Virus record (IMG/VR): IMGVR_UViG_3300037961_003768 | Span: 1-28,395 of that record | Direction: 5' to 3' (one strand) | From: a virus | DNA length: 28,395 nt | Part shown: positions 13,870 to 19,790 of the stretch, piece by piece | How positions within the stretch are numbered: the first letter of the stretch is position 1 | Layout: the number at the start of each line of letters is the position of its first letter | Made by a program: the position numbers and the translations under genes | Notes under the pieces: model-generated | The model's input: the letters and a program-made list of their open reading frames with translations, nothing else | Database searches by the model: none | Told to the model about the DNA's origin: nothing

Positions 13870-14052
13870 CTATTTACAATAGATAAATTTAGCGTCTTTA
13901 TTTTCAAACTCTACAATTCTTCTATATGTTTTTACATATTCCTTGACAGCTTTTAAAGAATGAACGCATTGTCTTCTTTTTTGACCATTCATTATCTTTT
14001 TATGGTTTTCTTCAAGCTGTTTGTAGAGTCTAACATTATTGTTGCTCAACAT
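13870..14052 (-). CDS. Small basic hypothetical protein, 60 aa
   Basis: I take the ATG at 14052 (MLSNNNVRLYKQLEENHKKI); a GTG start seven codons earlier is possible. The rest (QKRRQCVHSLKAVKEYVKTY, then RRIVEFENKDAKFIYCK) is basic and helical with two cysteines. A GAGTAATAACTC inverted repeat lies just before the ATG, between it and a GAGGAG. The gene ends 68 bases before the XRE start and closes the upstream leftward chain. No family is recognised. Confidence 0.5.
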   Translation of the reverse strand: MLSNNNVRLYKQLEENHKKIMNGQKRRQCVHSLKAVKEYVKTYRRIVEFENKDAKFIYCK

Positions 14053-14251
14053 TAGAGTTATTACTCTCCTCACCGATTTTTTTTATGTTGCCTTGAATGA
14101 ACTTGCTGTCGGTGATTTTTATATCAGCAGTTTCGTTCAAGTCTTTTGAAGATTGTGCTTTTTGAGTAGCTTCCTCAATAGTTGCACCCTCAAAATACTG
14201 CTTTACTTGAGCTACTATTTCGTATGATGATGTTTTTTCAACTTTTATCAT
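14036..14251 (-). CDS. Hypothetical protein, 71 aa
   Basis: The product (MIKVEKTSSYEIVAQVKQYF, EGATIEEATQKAQSSKDLNE, then 'ADIKITDSKFIQGNIKKIGE') has a strand-helix-strand start and an Asn/Ser/Glu-rich, probably disordered tail (EESNNSNVEQQ). No motif is recognised. It overlaps both neighbours and lies directly after the LexA-like gene, so co-expression with recombination functions is expected. Confidence 0.55.
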   Translation of the reverse strand: MIKVEKTSSYEIVAQVKQYFEGATIEEATQKAQSSKDLNETADIKITDSKFIQGNIKKIGEESNNSNVEQQ

Positions 14252-14474
14252 TTAACTTTATATTTCTTCTATATCCTGGCATCCTTATTAGGTCGCCTCT
14301 TTGCTCAAGTTTCTCAACCAATTGAGTGATTGAGTTCTTGCTTTTGTACCCCATTTTATCAGCCATAAACTGAAAAGTAGGATAGAAACCATAATTTGTA
14401 TAATATTTTCTAACAAATTCAAGCAATCTTTTCATAGCTGGTGTCATGGGTCTTTTATTTTTTTCTTGTTTCAT
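14238..14474 (-). CDS. LexA-like winged-helix DNA-binding protein without peptidase domain, 78 aa
   Basis: The whole protein is one domain with the layout of the LexA N-terminus. 'MTPAMKRLLEFVRKYYTNYG' is followed by 'FYPTFQFMADKMGYKS', the 'G..PT...IA...G..S' signature, then 'NSITQLVEKLEQRGDLIRMP' and 'YRRNIKL' as the wing. LexA needs a C-terminal S24 peptidase for RecA-triggered cleavage and dimerisation, which is absent. It could compete with host LexA at SOS operators or regulate the phage block. Confidence 0.75.
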   Translation of the reverse strand: MKQEKNKRPMTPAMKRLLEFVRKYYTNYGFYPTFQFMADKMGYKSKNSITQLVEKLEQRGDLIRMPGYRRNIKLNDKS

Positions 14475-14751
14475 TTATAATTAACCCCCTCAAAAGTTCC
14501 GCATATCCTTGAATATCGTCAAAACTATCAGCTTTGTATCTATCTGATTGCATGACCCTCCAACATTTTAAAAATATCATAATTATACCAAAAAATTTAA
14601 TTGGCACTTTTACATCTTTATTATTGTAAAATGTCAAGTATTCAGACATTATCTTAGTCATTATGTAGCTTGTATAATCAAAGCCACCATAGTCTTTTTC
14701 TTTTTGTTCTAATAATTTTTCTAAACTTTTTGTAAATTTAATATCATTCAT
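14455..14751 (-). CDS. DUF6378/DUF1599-like, MazG-related all-alpha protein, 98 aa
   Basis: 'LEQKEKDYGGFDYTSYIM' near the N-terminus and 'FLKCWRVMQSDRYKADSFDD' with 'IQGYAELL' near the end match the phage domain 'K..DYG.f......A..w..yL.......v...l..lK..R.......D...D..GY..L'. Family relatives are linked to nucleotide pyrophosphatases or to nucleotide modification. The acidic residues expected for metal binding are partly present (D and E in the last helix). It may adjust nucleotide pools or modified bases; the exact substrate is unknown. Confidence 0.65.
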   Translation of the reverse strand: MNDIKFTKSLEKLLEQKEKDYGGFDYTSYIMTKIMSEYLTFYNNKDVKVPIKFFGIIMIFLKCWRVMQSDRYKADSFDDIQGYAELLRGLIINETRKK

Positions 14752-14971
14752 ATTCTGTTCCTAAATACCATTTGCCATGTGCATTGATACAATAATGGCT
14801 GCCGACAGTGTAATTATTATAAAATCCCAAATATCCATTTTTTACCTCTTTGAATTCTACCAGTGCCTCAAATATTTCATCACAAGTGAGAAAAGTTTTT
14901 ACCTCAATTTTTTTCCAGTAATAACTAGACTCACTTGTGACTAGCAAAAGAAACAAATAAACAACTTTCAA
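14744..14971 (-). CDS. Small exported protein, 75 aa (TTG start)
   Basis: No ATG exists before the hydrophobic N-terminus, so a TTG at 14971, five bases after the previous stop, is the best start. 'MKVVYLFLLLVTSESSYYWK' is a signal-peptide-like segment. The rest has two cysteines (FLTCDEIFEA and SHYCINAHGKWY). It resembles in style the other short secreted products of this phage (8890-9099, 10420-10662) but is expressed from the early leftward block. Modification of the envelope, for example superinfection exclusion, is possible but unproven. Confidence 0.5.
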   Translation of the reverse strand: MKVVYLFLLLVTSESSYYWKKIEVKTFLTCDEIFEALVEFKEVKNGYLGFYNNYTVGSHYCINAHGKWYLGTEYE

Positions 14972-14976
14972 ACTAA

Positions 14977-15345
14977 CTAGAAGGGAGCTGCTTGTTGTCT
15001 ATTATCTTGTTTCTTGTTTGCATCTTTTCTTGGTTCGTTCTTATAACCAGAAAGAATTGTTCCAGAGTCATTCAACCAGGCTATCAAGCCTTTCTCTCCC
15101 CCTGCATCTGGGTAATTGATTTGACCTGTAAATTTGTCATCACCTTTAAATAGAACACCGACTTGAGCAAATATTCTAACAAATCTTTTTGATCCATCTT
15201 TACTGGATGCTTTGACACCTAAAATTGTACCTTTAGCACCATTAGTTAAAGATATGTTTCCAGAAAAATCTAATTTGATAGACTTTTCATTGTTTGGCTC
15301 ATACGGAAATAGTGCAAAATCTTTTTGCTTACCATTGTTTGACAT
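14977..15345 (-). CDS. OB-fold-like protein, possible ssDNA-binding protein, 122 aa
   Basis: GGAGGT stands six bases before the ATG at 15345, so I prefer this start to the ATG four codons upstream. The body is beta-rich (KLDFSGNISLTNGAKGTILG, then 'KRFVRIFAQVGVLFKGDDKF') with 'GEKGLIAWLND', followed by a disordered Lys/Gln tail ending QQAAPF. The final Pro-Phe recalls the PF tip by which SSB proteins recruit partners, though the acidic residues are lacking. Its place next to an annealing protein supports ssDNA binding. No direct family match is claimed. Confidence 0.5.
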   Translation of the reverse strand: MSNNGKQKDFALFPYEPNNEKSIKLDFSGNISLTNGAKGTILGVKASSKDGSKRFVRIFAQVGVLFKGDDKFTGQINYPDAGGEKGLIAWLNDSGTILSGYKNEPRKDANKKQDNRQQAAPF

Positions 15346-15934
15346 TTTGACCTCCATTAGTCTTTATTGTTTGTTGTTTATTCTGAAATAGTTTTTCTAT
15401 TTCTTCTTGGTTGTTTTTCCAATCCGAATAGAGTTTATTCAACTTTGTTTCAGTTGTTTGTGATTCTATCCTTTCTTTGATTGAAACTGTTTTAGTATTT
15501 GTTTTAGTACCGCTTTGATTATTCAAAGCATTAACTAATTCTTCAGCACTAGCATATTCTGAACCTGATAACCCAAACGCTGCTAAACATCTACCTAACG
15601 CTGAACTGGAGCAATTTTCTAATGCACTTGTTTTATTAATAAATGATGAATTTCTAAATTCTTCTGCAAAGCCAACTGAATAAATTGTTTCACCAATATA
15701 AAGTTCAGTTTTAACAATTACTCTTTCAACGTCATGGAATATTACTTCTTCATTAAATCTTGCCTCTGGAAAATATTGTAATAAATGTTTATGCCTTTCG
15801 TTTACTGTAGAATATTTTTTACCTTTAATATTTACTGTTGGAATATTTATTGCTTTTTCTAAACAATCCTTTCTTCTTTCTTTAAAAGAACCTTTACTTT
15901 TTTCTATTGGCTCTTGCACTTGTTTTCTTGTCAT
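15329..15934 (-). CDS. Single-strand annealing protein, ERF/Rad52-like superfamily, 201 aa
   Basis: The central domain has 'RVIVKTELYIGETIYSVGFA' strands and the helix 'KTSALENCSSSALGRCLAAF' followed by 'GLSGSEYASAEELVNAL'. This 'ALE...SSA.GRALA..GL' signature is shared by ERF-type recombinases and the related phage annealing proteins of marine viruses. It would anneal complementary ssDNA made by the exonuclease. The ATG at 15934 is preferred because GAGGAAAG sits before it. A Lys/Gln-rich C-terminal tail may bind partners. Start and end overlap both neighbours. Confidence 0.75.
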   Translation of the reverse strand: MTRKQVQEPIEKSKGSFKERRKDCLEKAINIPTVNIKGKKYSTVNERHKHLLQYFPEARFNEEVIFHDVERVIVKTELYIGETIYSVGFAEEFRNSSFINKTSALENCSSSALGRCLAAFGLSGSEYASAEELVNALNNQSGTKTNTKTVSIKERIESQTTETKLNKLYSDWKNNQEEIEKLFQNKQQTIKTNGGQNVKQW

Positions 15935-16118
15935 TTCTTTCCTCATTTAGTTGTTTATTTAAAAAATCTATTAATTCTTGTTTTTTCTCTAATTGCTTTT
16001 TTAATTCTGTTATTTCTTCATCTCTTTCCAATAACATATTTTTTTTAATTTTTTGCTCATGTTCTAAATCTTTAATTCTTCTCTGCATGGTAGCAGCTTT
16101 ATTTAAACTAAGTTCCAT
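15894..16118 (-). CDS. Coiled-coil protein, 74 aa
   Basis: The ATG at 16118 has AAGGTG just before it; a GTG two codons upstream is an alternative. Almost the whole product is a charged coiled coil (RDEEITELKKQLEKKQELID) with a basic end (DKKTSARANRKK). It begins within the last codons of the nuclease N-terminal half and ends within the annealing protein gene. It might bridge the nuclease and annealing proteins, but this is inference from position. Confidence 0.55.
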   Translation of the reverse strand: MELSLNKAATMQRRIKDLEHEQKIKKNMLLERDEEITELKKQLEKKQELIDFLNKQLNEERNDKKTSARANRKK

Positions 16119-16368
16119 CTTCACCTTTCATAACTTCTTTTGTAGTTAAATTGTAAACTATTCTGTCTTGCATAGCCTGACCGACCAAAGCACCTGCAAT
16201 CATTTTGGCGTTTGGAGGTATGTTTTTTCTTTGTTGTTCATCAAGTACGCAATAGTCATTGAACCACTGATCTATAGGTTTATTTAGTTGACTTGGACTA
16301 AGATGAGTTGCACTAAAACATCCACCTTCTTTTTTATGAGTAAATTCTTTCCCAATTTTTTTAAGCAT
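16108..16368 (-). CDS. PD-(D/E)XK exonuclease, N-terminal helical half (split gene), 86 aa
   Basis: 'ATHLSPSQLNKPIDQWFNDY' followed by 'AKMIAGALVGQAMQDRIVYN' is the N-terminal signature of phage RecB-like exonucleases ('S.SQLN....W...Y' then 'G..V..A....'). The frame ends at VMKGEDGT just where full-length relatives enter the catalytic domain, and no catalytic D/ExK residues are present. The missing part is encoded at 12899-13534. Together they make about 297 residues, the usual full size. It is the first gene of the leftward block, and the mapped promoter puts its mRNA start one base before the ATG. Confidence 0.7.
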   Translation of the reverse strand: MLKKIGKEFTHKKEGGCFSATHLSPSQLNKPIDQWFNDYCVLDEQQRKNIPPNAKMIAGALVGQAMQDRIVYNLTTKEVMKGEDGT

Positions 16369-16375
16369 TACGAAT

Positions 16376-16404
16376 CAAATACCAATATAAACAAACAATG
16401 TCAA
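16376..16404 (-). promoter_or_regulatory. Leftward sigma70 promoter, start point at the ATG
   Basis: On the minus strand TTGACA (16399-16404, a perfect -35) is followed after 17 bases by TATTTG (16376-16381). The start would be near 16369, one base before the ATG at 16368, and there is no ribosome site. It should drive the whole leftward recombination block. Confidence 0.6.
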
Positions 16405-16421
16405 TACCATATACAATTTAC

Positions 16422-16449
16422 TTGATATATAATTAAAAAAAAGTATTAA
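16422..16449 (+). promoter_or_regulatory. Rightward sigma70 promoter for the modification genes
   Basis: TTGATA (16422-16427) and TATTAA (16444-16449) are 16 bases apart. The start would be near 16456, leaving about eight bases before the ATG at 16464 with no ribosome site. It stands back to back with the leftward promoter, within the only gap between the two units. Confidence 0.5.
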
Positions 16450-16463
16450 ATAAACCATGATTT

Positions 16464-16658
16464 ATGAAGGGAAAACATCCAAATATTTATATGGACTATA
16501 GGACTTGTTGTAAATGCAAAAATTCAGCAGATGTAGTAGAAGGTTCTAAGGATTATTGTGCTAGTTGTTATTTCATTCATATTGTTGGTATGCCAATTGA
16601 ACAATATGAAAAAAACCAAAACCAATTAAAAGAAAAAAAAAGACAAAAGTATGAATAA
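16464..16658 (+). CDS. Small zinc-ribbon protein, 64 aa
   Basis: 'RTCCKCKNSADVVEGSKDYC' continues into 'ASCYF', giving CxxC (with an extra Cys) and a second CxxC, the spacing of a small zinc ribbon. The C-terminus is a Lys/Gln-rich helix (YEKNQNQLKEKKRQKYE). The ATG at 16464 is chosen; the one at 16457 leads to a short dead frame. It overlaps the methyltransferase start by eight bases. Nucleic acid or RNA polymerase contact is plausible for such early proteins, but no target can be named. Confidence 0.65.
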   Translation: MKGKHPNIYMDYRTCCKCKNSADVVEGSKDYCASCYFIHIVGMPIEQYEKNQNQLKEKKRQKYE

Positions 16659-17187
16659 TTTAAATATTGTTGGACATAATACAAAAAAAGATAGAATTGA
16701 TTATGATTTTTACCCAACACCAGAAATAGCAACATTAAAATTATTAGAAAAAGAGTCATTTAAAGGAAATATTTGGGAATGTGCTTGTGGTGATGGTGCA
16801 ATTAGTAAAATATTAAAATCAAAAAATTATGAAGTTTTTAGTTCAGATATAGTTTTTAGAGATTATGGAGAAAAAACAATAGATTTTTTAAATTCAAAAA
16901 TGATTTTTGACAATATAATAACCAATCCACCTTTTAAATTATCTTTGGAGTTTGCTTTACATGGTCTTAAATCAGTAAAAAATAAAATGGTTTTGTTTCA
17001 AAAATTAGTTTTTTTAGAGGGTATAAAAAGAAAGAAAGAATTATTTTCATTAAATAAATTAAAAAATATTTATGTAATTAGTAATAGATTAAAATTCAAG
17101 GGATATAAAACTGGTGGCTTAATGTGTTTTGCTTGGTTTATATTTGATGTTAATTACAATGGTAAACCTACTATTGATTGGATATGA
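16651..17187 (+). CDS. N6-adenine DNA methyltransferase, 178 aa
   Basis: 'DYDFYPTPEIATLKLLEK' is the N-terminal signature of many phage adenine methyltransferases. 'WECACGDGAISKIL' (residues 42-55) is the SAM-binding motif I with D66 at the end of the next strand. 'NIITNPPFKLSLEF' holds the catalytic NPPF motif (92-95). There is no separate target-recognition domain, so specificity is short or loose. It probably protects phage DNA from host restriction. It overlaps the next gene by ATGA. Confidence 0.85.
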   Translation: MNNLNIVGHNTKKDRIDYDFYPTPEIATLKLLEKESFKGNIWECACGDGAISKILKSKNYEVFSSDIVFRDYGEKTIDFLNSKMIFDNIITNPPFKLSLEFALHGLKSVKNKMVLFQKLVFLEGIKRKKELFSLNKLKNIYVISNRLKFKGYKTGGLMCFAWFIFDVNYNGKPTIDWI

Positions 17188-17693
17188 AAATAAAACTTAA
17201 CTCTAATGATGTTGAATTAGCTTATACAACAGCTCAAAGAAGATTTATTGGTAATGTAAGAATGAACAAAGGTTTTTCTTATGGTTACAATAAAAATTTA
17301 AAGAATCAATTATATGATGGGTTTTTAGGTGCTATGGGTGAAGTTGTTTATGCAAAGGCAACTAATAGCTTTTTTAATGGTTCATACACTGACAATAATG
17401 AGTTTTATTCTAACTCCGACTTTCAAAACAATATAGAAATTAGAACACAAGATAAAAAATCATATAATTTTTTGTTAATTAGACCTGGAGAAAAGCAAGG
17501 AAAGTATTTTTTAATAATAAAAGACAATGACAAAGATTATAATTTTACAATTAAAGGTTGGTTTTTATATAAAGATGATTTACCACCTGAAAAACTATCT
17601 AATTTTGGCTATCAGGATAGACCTGCTGCTTATAAAATTGAAATAAATGAACTAACACCATTGGAGGCAAATGTCAGACAAGATAAATTTTAA
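17184..17693 (+). CDS. PD-(D/E)XK nuclease-fold-like phage protein, 169 aa
   Basis: The ATG at 17184 overlaps the previous TGA, so I prefer it to the TTG two codons earlier. 'GFLGAMGEVVYAKA' gives a G..GE helix, followed by 'SDFQNNIEIRTQDKKSYNFL' and 'KYFLIIK', then 'FTIKGWFLYKDD' and 'GYQDRPAAYKIEINEL'. I know this order (G..GE, D, EVRT, L.IR, YVLV, GWI, RPAYFV) as a recurring uncharacterised phage family with a restriction-nuclease-like core. Arg stands where Lys is usual in ExK, so activity is uncertain. Confidence 0.55.
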   Translation: MKIKLNSNDVELAYTTAQRRFIGNVRMNKGFSYGYNKNLKNQLYDGFLGAMGEVVYAKATNSFFNGSYTDNNEFYSNSDFQNNIEIRTQDKKSYNFLLIRPGEKQGKYFLIIKDNDKDYNFTIKGWFLYKDDLPPEKLSNFGYQDRPAAYKIEINELTPLEANVRQDKF

Positions 17694-18315
17694 ATTATTT
17701 AAACCTTTTGGTTCAACTCTTGCAAAAGCAGAGTTGCCATTACAACTATTAAAAGATTTCAAAGATGATTTAAAAACAATAAGAGAAGATAAGCAAAAAA
17801 GAAAAGATCATAACTGGGGAGATAGGCTTGTAGGTCATGTTCAAGAAGAATATTTAATATCTCCTCCTATCATGCTTAAGTGGAAAGCAGCTTTTTTTGA
17901 TCCAATTATTATATCATATACTAACGCACATTTTAAAATGGAAAAGGTAAAATCAGTTTTAATTAATTCAGCATGGTACGTTGTTTCAAAACCAGGAGAT
18001 TACAACCCTTTACATAATCATTCAGAATATATTAAAGGTAATTATAGTTTAAGCTGCGTAGGTTATTTATCATTGCCAGAATCAATGATTCCTAGTGAAA
18101 ATGCAAAATCACATAACGATTATAGCGGACAAATTCAGTTTGTTGAAGGTTCGGAAAATCAATTTTCTGATAGTCAACTTAGAATAGATCCAAAGGTAAG
18201 GGATTGGTATTTATTTCCTAATTATTTAATGCACTCTGTATATGCTTTTAATTCAGAAAATAAAAACGCTGAACGTATTTCTTTTAGTTTTAATGCTACA
18301 ATAAACTTTGAATAA
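17671..18315 (+). CDS. 2OG-Fe(II) oxygenase, phage type, 214 aa
   Basis: GGAGG precedes the ATG. The C-terminal half has 'YNPLHNHSEY' (iron ligands likely H115 or H117), 'LSCVGYLSLPES', 'WYLFPNYLMHSVYAF' (H188) and 'ERISFSFNA' (R202 for 2-oxoglutarate). This matches the 2OG-FeII_Oxy_5-type family common in marine phages. It would use 2-oxoglutarate and O2 to hydroxylate a substrate, possibly a nucleobase or protein; the substrate is unknown. Co-transcription with a methyltransferase favours a nucleic acid target. Its end overlaps the converging HNH gene by 20 bases. Confidence 0.8.
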   Translation: MSDKINFKLFKPFGSTLAKAELPLQLLKDFKDDLKTIREDKQKRKDHNWGDRLVGHVQEEYLISPPIMLKWKAAFFDPIIISYTNAHFKMEKVKSVLINSAWYVVSKPGDYNPLHNHSEYIKGNYSLSCVGYLSLPESMIPSENAKSHNDYSGQIQFVEGSENQFSDSQLRIDPKVRDWYLFPNYLMHSVYAFNSENKNAERISFSFNATINFE

Positions 18316-18928
18316 GTTTATTTCCTTTACTTATATTTTCTTCAGCAGGAATAATTCTTAAATTATTTTCTACATGAAGACCGCAAACTTTGTCATTTAT
18401 TAATGGTATTATGTGATCTACATGAAAACCTTTAGGACAATTTTTATAAATTTTTTCTATTTCTTTTAAATTTGCCCATTTAGGAGTTGCGTTTAGTTTG
18501 TCTGCTCTCCTTTTAGCTTGTCTTATTTTATGAGGTACTAAAAAATTATCAGTTTTTCTAAATTTATTTATAAAAAATATGTATTTAGAACTTAATTGAT
18601 ATTTTGCCCTGTATTTTTTAAGTGTGCCATTAGCTTTTAATTTTTGTATGTAATTTATATATTTTTCTTTTTTTCTATATTGTTTTAAATAAATATTTTT
18701 TTTTGTTTTATATTTAGTTGATTTTTCTGCACAACTTTTTTTACAGTATTTTCTATTTTTAGCATAACTTGTATCTGTAAATTCTAAATTACAATTAAGA
18801 CATTTTTTTTTAATTGTTATAGGTGTTTTTCTTCTACCTTTTGATTTACATTTATAAGAACAATATTTTTTTACTTTATTTACCGAAAAATCAATAAATG
18901 AAGTTTTGCAAAATAAGCATTTTTTCAT
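18296..18928 (-). CDS. HNH endonuclease with two N-terminal zinc fingers, 210 aa
   Basis: Two similar CxxC...CxxxC fingers (C4/C7/C23/C27 and C43/C46/C62/C66) precede a lysine-rich linker. The HNH domain is 'PKGFHVDHIIPLINDKVCGL' followed by 'HVENNLRIIPAEENISKGNK' (H169, D171, H172, N189, N198). This matches free-standing phage homing-type endonucleases. It lies on the opposite strand to the oxygenase gene, has its own promoter and is even more AT- and Lys-rich than its surroundings, all of which fit a mobile gene. Confidence 0.85.
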   Translation of the reverse strand: MKKCLFCKTSFIDFSVNKVKKYCSYKCKSKGRRKTPITIKKKCLNCNLEFTDTSYAKNRKYCKKSCAEKSTKYKTKKNIYLKQYRKKEKYINYIQKLKANGTLKKYRAKYQLSSKYIFFINKFRKTDNFLVPHKIRQAKRRADKLNATPKWANLKEIEKIYKNCPKGFHVDHIIPLINDKVCGLHVENNLRIIPAEENISKGNKLIQSLL

Positions 18929-18940
18929 TTAATTATTAAG

Positions 18941-18969
18941 AATATATAAACTAAAAGAAACTAGCTCAA
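18941..18969 (-). promoter_or_regulatory. Promoter of the HNH endonuclease gene
   Basis: On the minus strand TTGAGC (18964-18969) and TATATT (18941-18946) are exactly 17 bases apart. The start would be near 18934, six bases before the ATG at 18928, with no ribosome site between. The upstream gene ends at 18984, so this promoter gives the HNH gene independent expression. Confidence 0.5.
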
Positions 18970-18983
18970 TAATGATAATTATT

Positions 18984-19493
18984 TCAAGCATTGACAGTTT
19001 TTAATTTTTCAGATTCAATTACTTCATTAAGTTTTTCATTTGTCCAACCTTTATGAAAGAAAACTAATTTTTCTCCAAAAGTATTTGGATCATAAATTTT
19101 AATATGTTTATCGTTTTCGTTATATCTTATGTGAAAAGCATATCCCAATTTTATAAACATACTAAGTTTTTTATCTTTTTTTATGTTTTTTATTAAATCT
19201 TTTAGTTTTTTAGGTTCGCAATAAATAGTTCTTATTTTTTGGTCGCCATGTTCATATATTAAATGTTGCTCCGTAAATACAAAAAAACCCACTTCATTAG
19301 GTTTTAAATCGGTTTTATTTTGTAAATAAAAACATTCAAAAGTTCTACAAGTCAAAGGTCTATTTTCATAAACTTTGCAATTTCCTTTTTCTATATTGCA
19401 ACTTTTGCACCATAAAAAAGATTTTTTATGGTATTCTAAATCGTTTATCTCTGGTAATTTACAACACAGGCTACAATCTTGGCACTCTCTCAT
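18984..19493 (-). CDS. CxxCxxCC (YkgJ/UPF0153-type) metal-binding protein, 169 aa
   Basis: 'MRECQDCSLCCKLPEI' gives C4xxC7xxC10C11, followed by 'WCKSCNIEKGNCKVYENRPL' and 'TCRTFECFYL'. This is the complete cysteine pattern of the YkgJ/UPF0153 family, thought to bind zinc or an iron-sulphur cluster and of unknown activity. The rest is Lys-rich. The ATG at 19493 has GAAAGGGAAAA before it and starts right at the motif, so the longer frame is rejected. It is unusual as a phage gene and may be host-derived. Confidence 0.7.
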   Translation of the reverse strand: MRECQDCSLCCKLPEINDLEYHKKSFLWCKSCNIEKGNCKVYENRPLTCRTFECFYLQNKTDLKPNEVGFFVFTEQHLIYEHGDQKIRTIYCEPKKLKDLIKNIKKDKKLSMFIKLGYAFHIRYNENDKHIKIYDPNTFGEKLVFFHKGWTNEKLNEVIESEKLKTVNA

Positions 19494-19620
19494 ATTTTCC
19501 CTTTCTTTTAAAATTTTTATATCTATTGTAATGAACCCCACCAACCACAGAAAGAATATTTTTGAGCATATCAATTTTCAATTGGTGAAGTTCTTTTTTT
19601 GTAAGTTGTTTATGATTCAT
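19471..19620 (-). CDS. Small basic hypothetical protein, 49 aa
   Basis: The ATG at 19620 overlaps the previous gene's TGA (ATGA), and the frame ends at TAG 19471-19473, 23 bases inside the next gene. The product (MNHKQLTKKELHQLKIDMLK, then 'VVGGVHYNRYKNFKRKGKYE') is a basic helix plus a short Gly/Tyr segment. Coupling on both sides is the main evidence. No function is known. Confidence 0.5.
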   Translation of the reverse strand: MNHKQLTKKELHQLKIDMLKNILSVVGGVHYNRYKNFKRKGKYERVPRL

Positions 19621-19790
19621 TTTTTTTTATCTCTTATTCCCTTTATTAAAGAATATACTACCTGTAAATCATAGACAGAGCAAGAGCCGATAAATTCTAA
19701 TGTTTCCTTTCTCATCTCCTTTTGTTCTTCATGTGCCTTTGCTTTGTTTTGGTCTATTATTTCAAAATGTTCCTCTTTTAGTTCAGGCAT
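19617..19790 (-). CDS. Small helical hypothetical protein, 57 aa
   Basis: It runs from ATG 19790 to TGA 19617-19619. The product (MPELKEEHFEIIDQNKAKAH, then 'GSCSVYDLQVVYSLIKGIRD') is a charged helix followed by a second, more hydrophobic helix. Its start lies inside the end of the preceding 45-codon gene, and its stop overlaps the next start, as expected in a packed early operon. No family is recognised. Confidence 0.55.
   Translation of the reverse strand: MPELKEEHFEIIDQNKAKAHEEQKEMRKETLEFIGSCSVYDLQVVYSLIKGIRDKKK

Noticed and set aside
13518-14474. Lysogeny module based on the XRE and LexA-like proteins
   Set aside because: No integrase or partition gene and no full-length CI-type repressor is visible, so regulators alone do not support a temperate lifestyle.
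13534-16108. Split intein or group I intron joining the two nuclease halves
   Set aside because: Neither half carries intein N- or C-terminal motifs, and the DNA between is filled with ordinary coupled genes rather than intron-like sequence.
19375-19674. 99-codon rightward open frame
   Set aside because: Antisense to the CxxCxxCC gene and two small coupled leftward genes that have ribosome sites or stop/start coupling.
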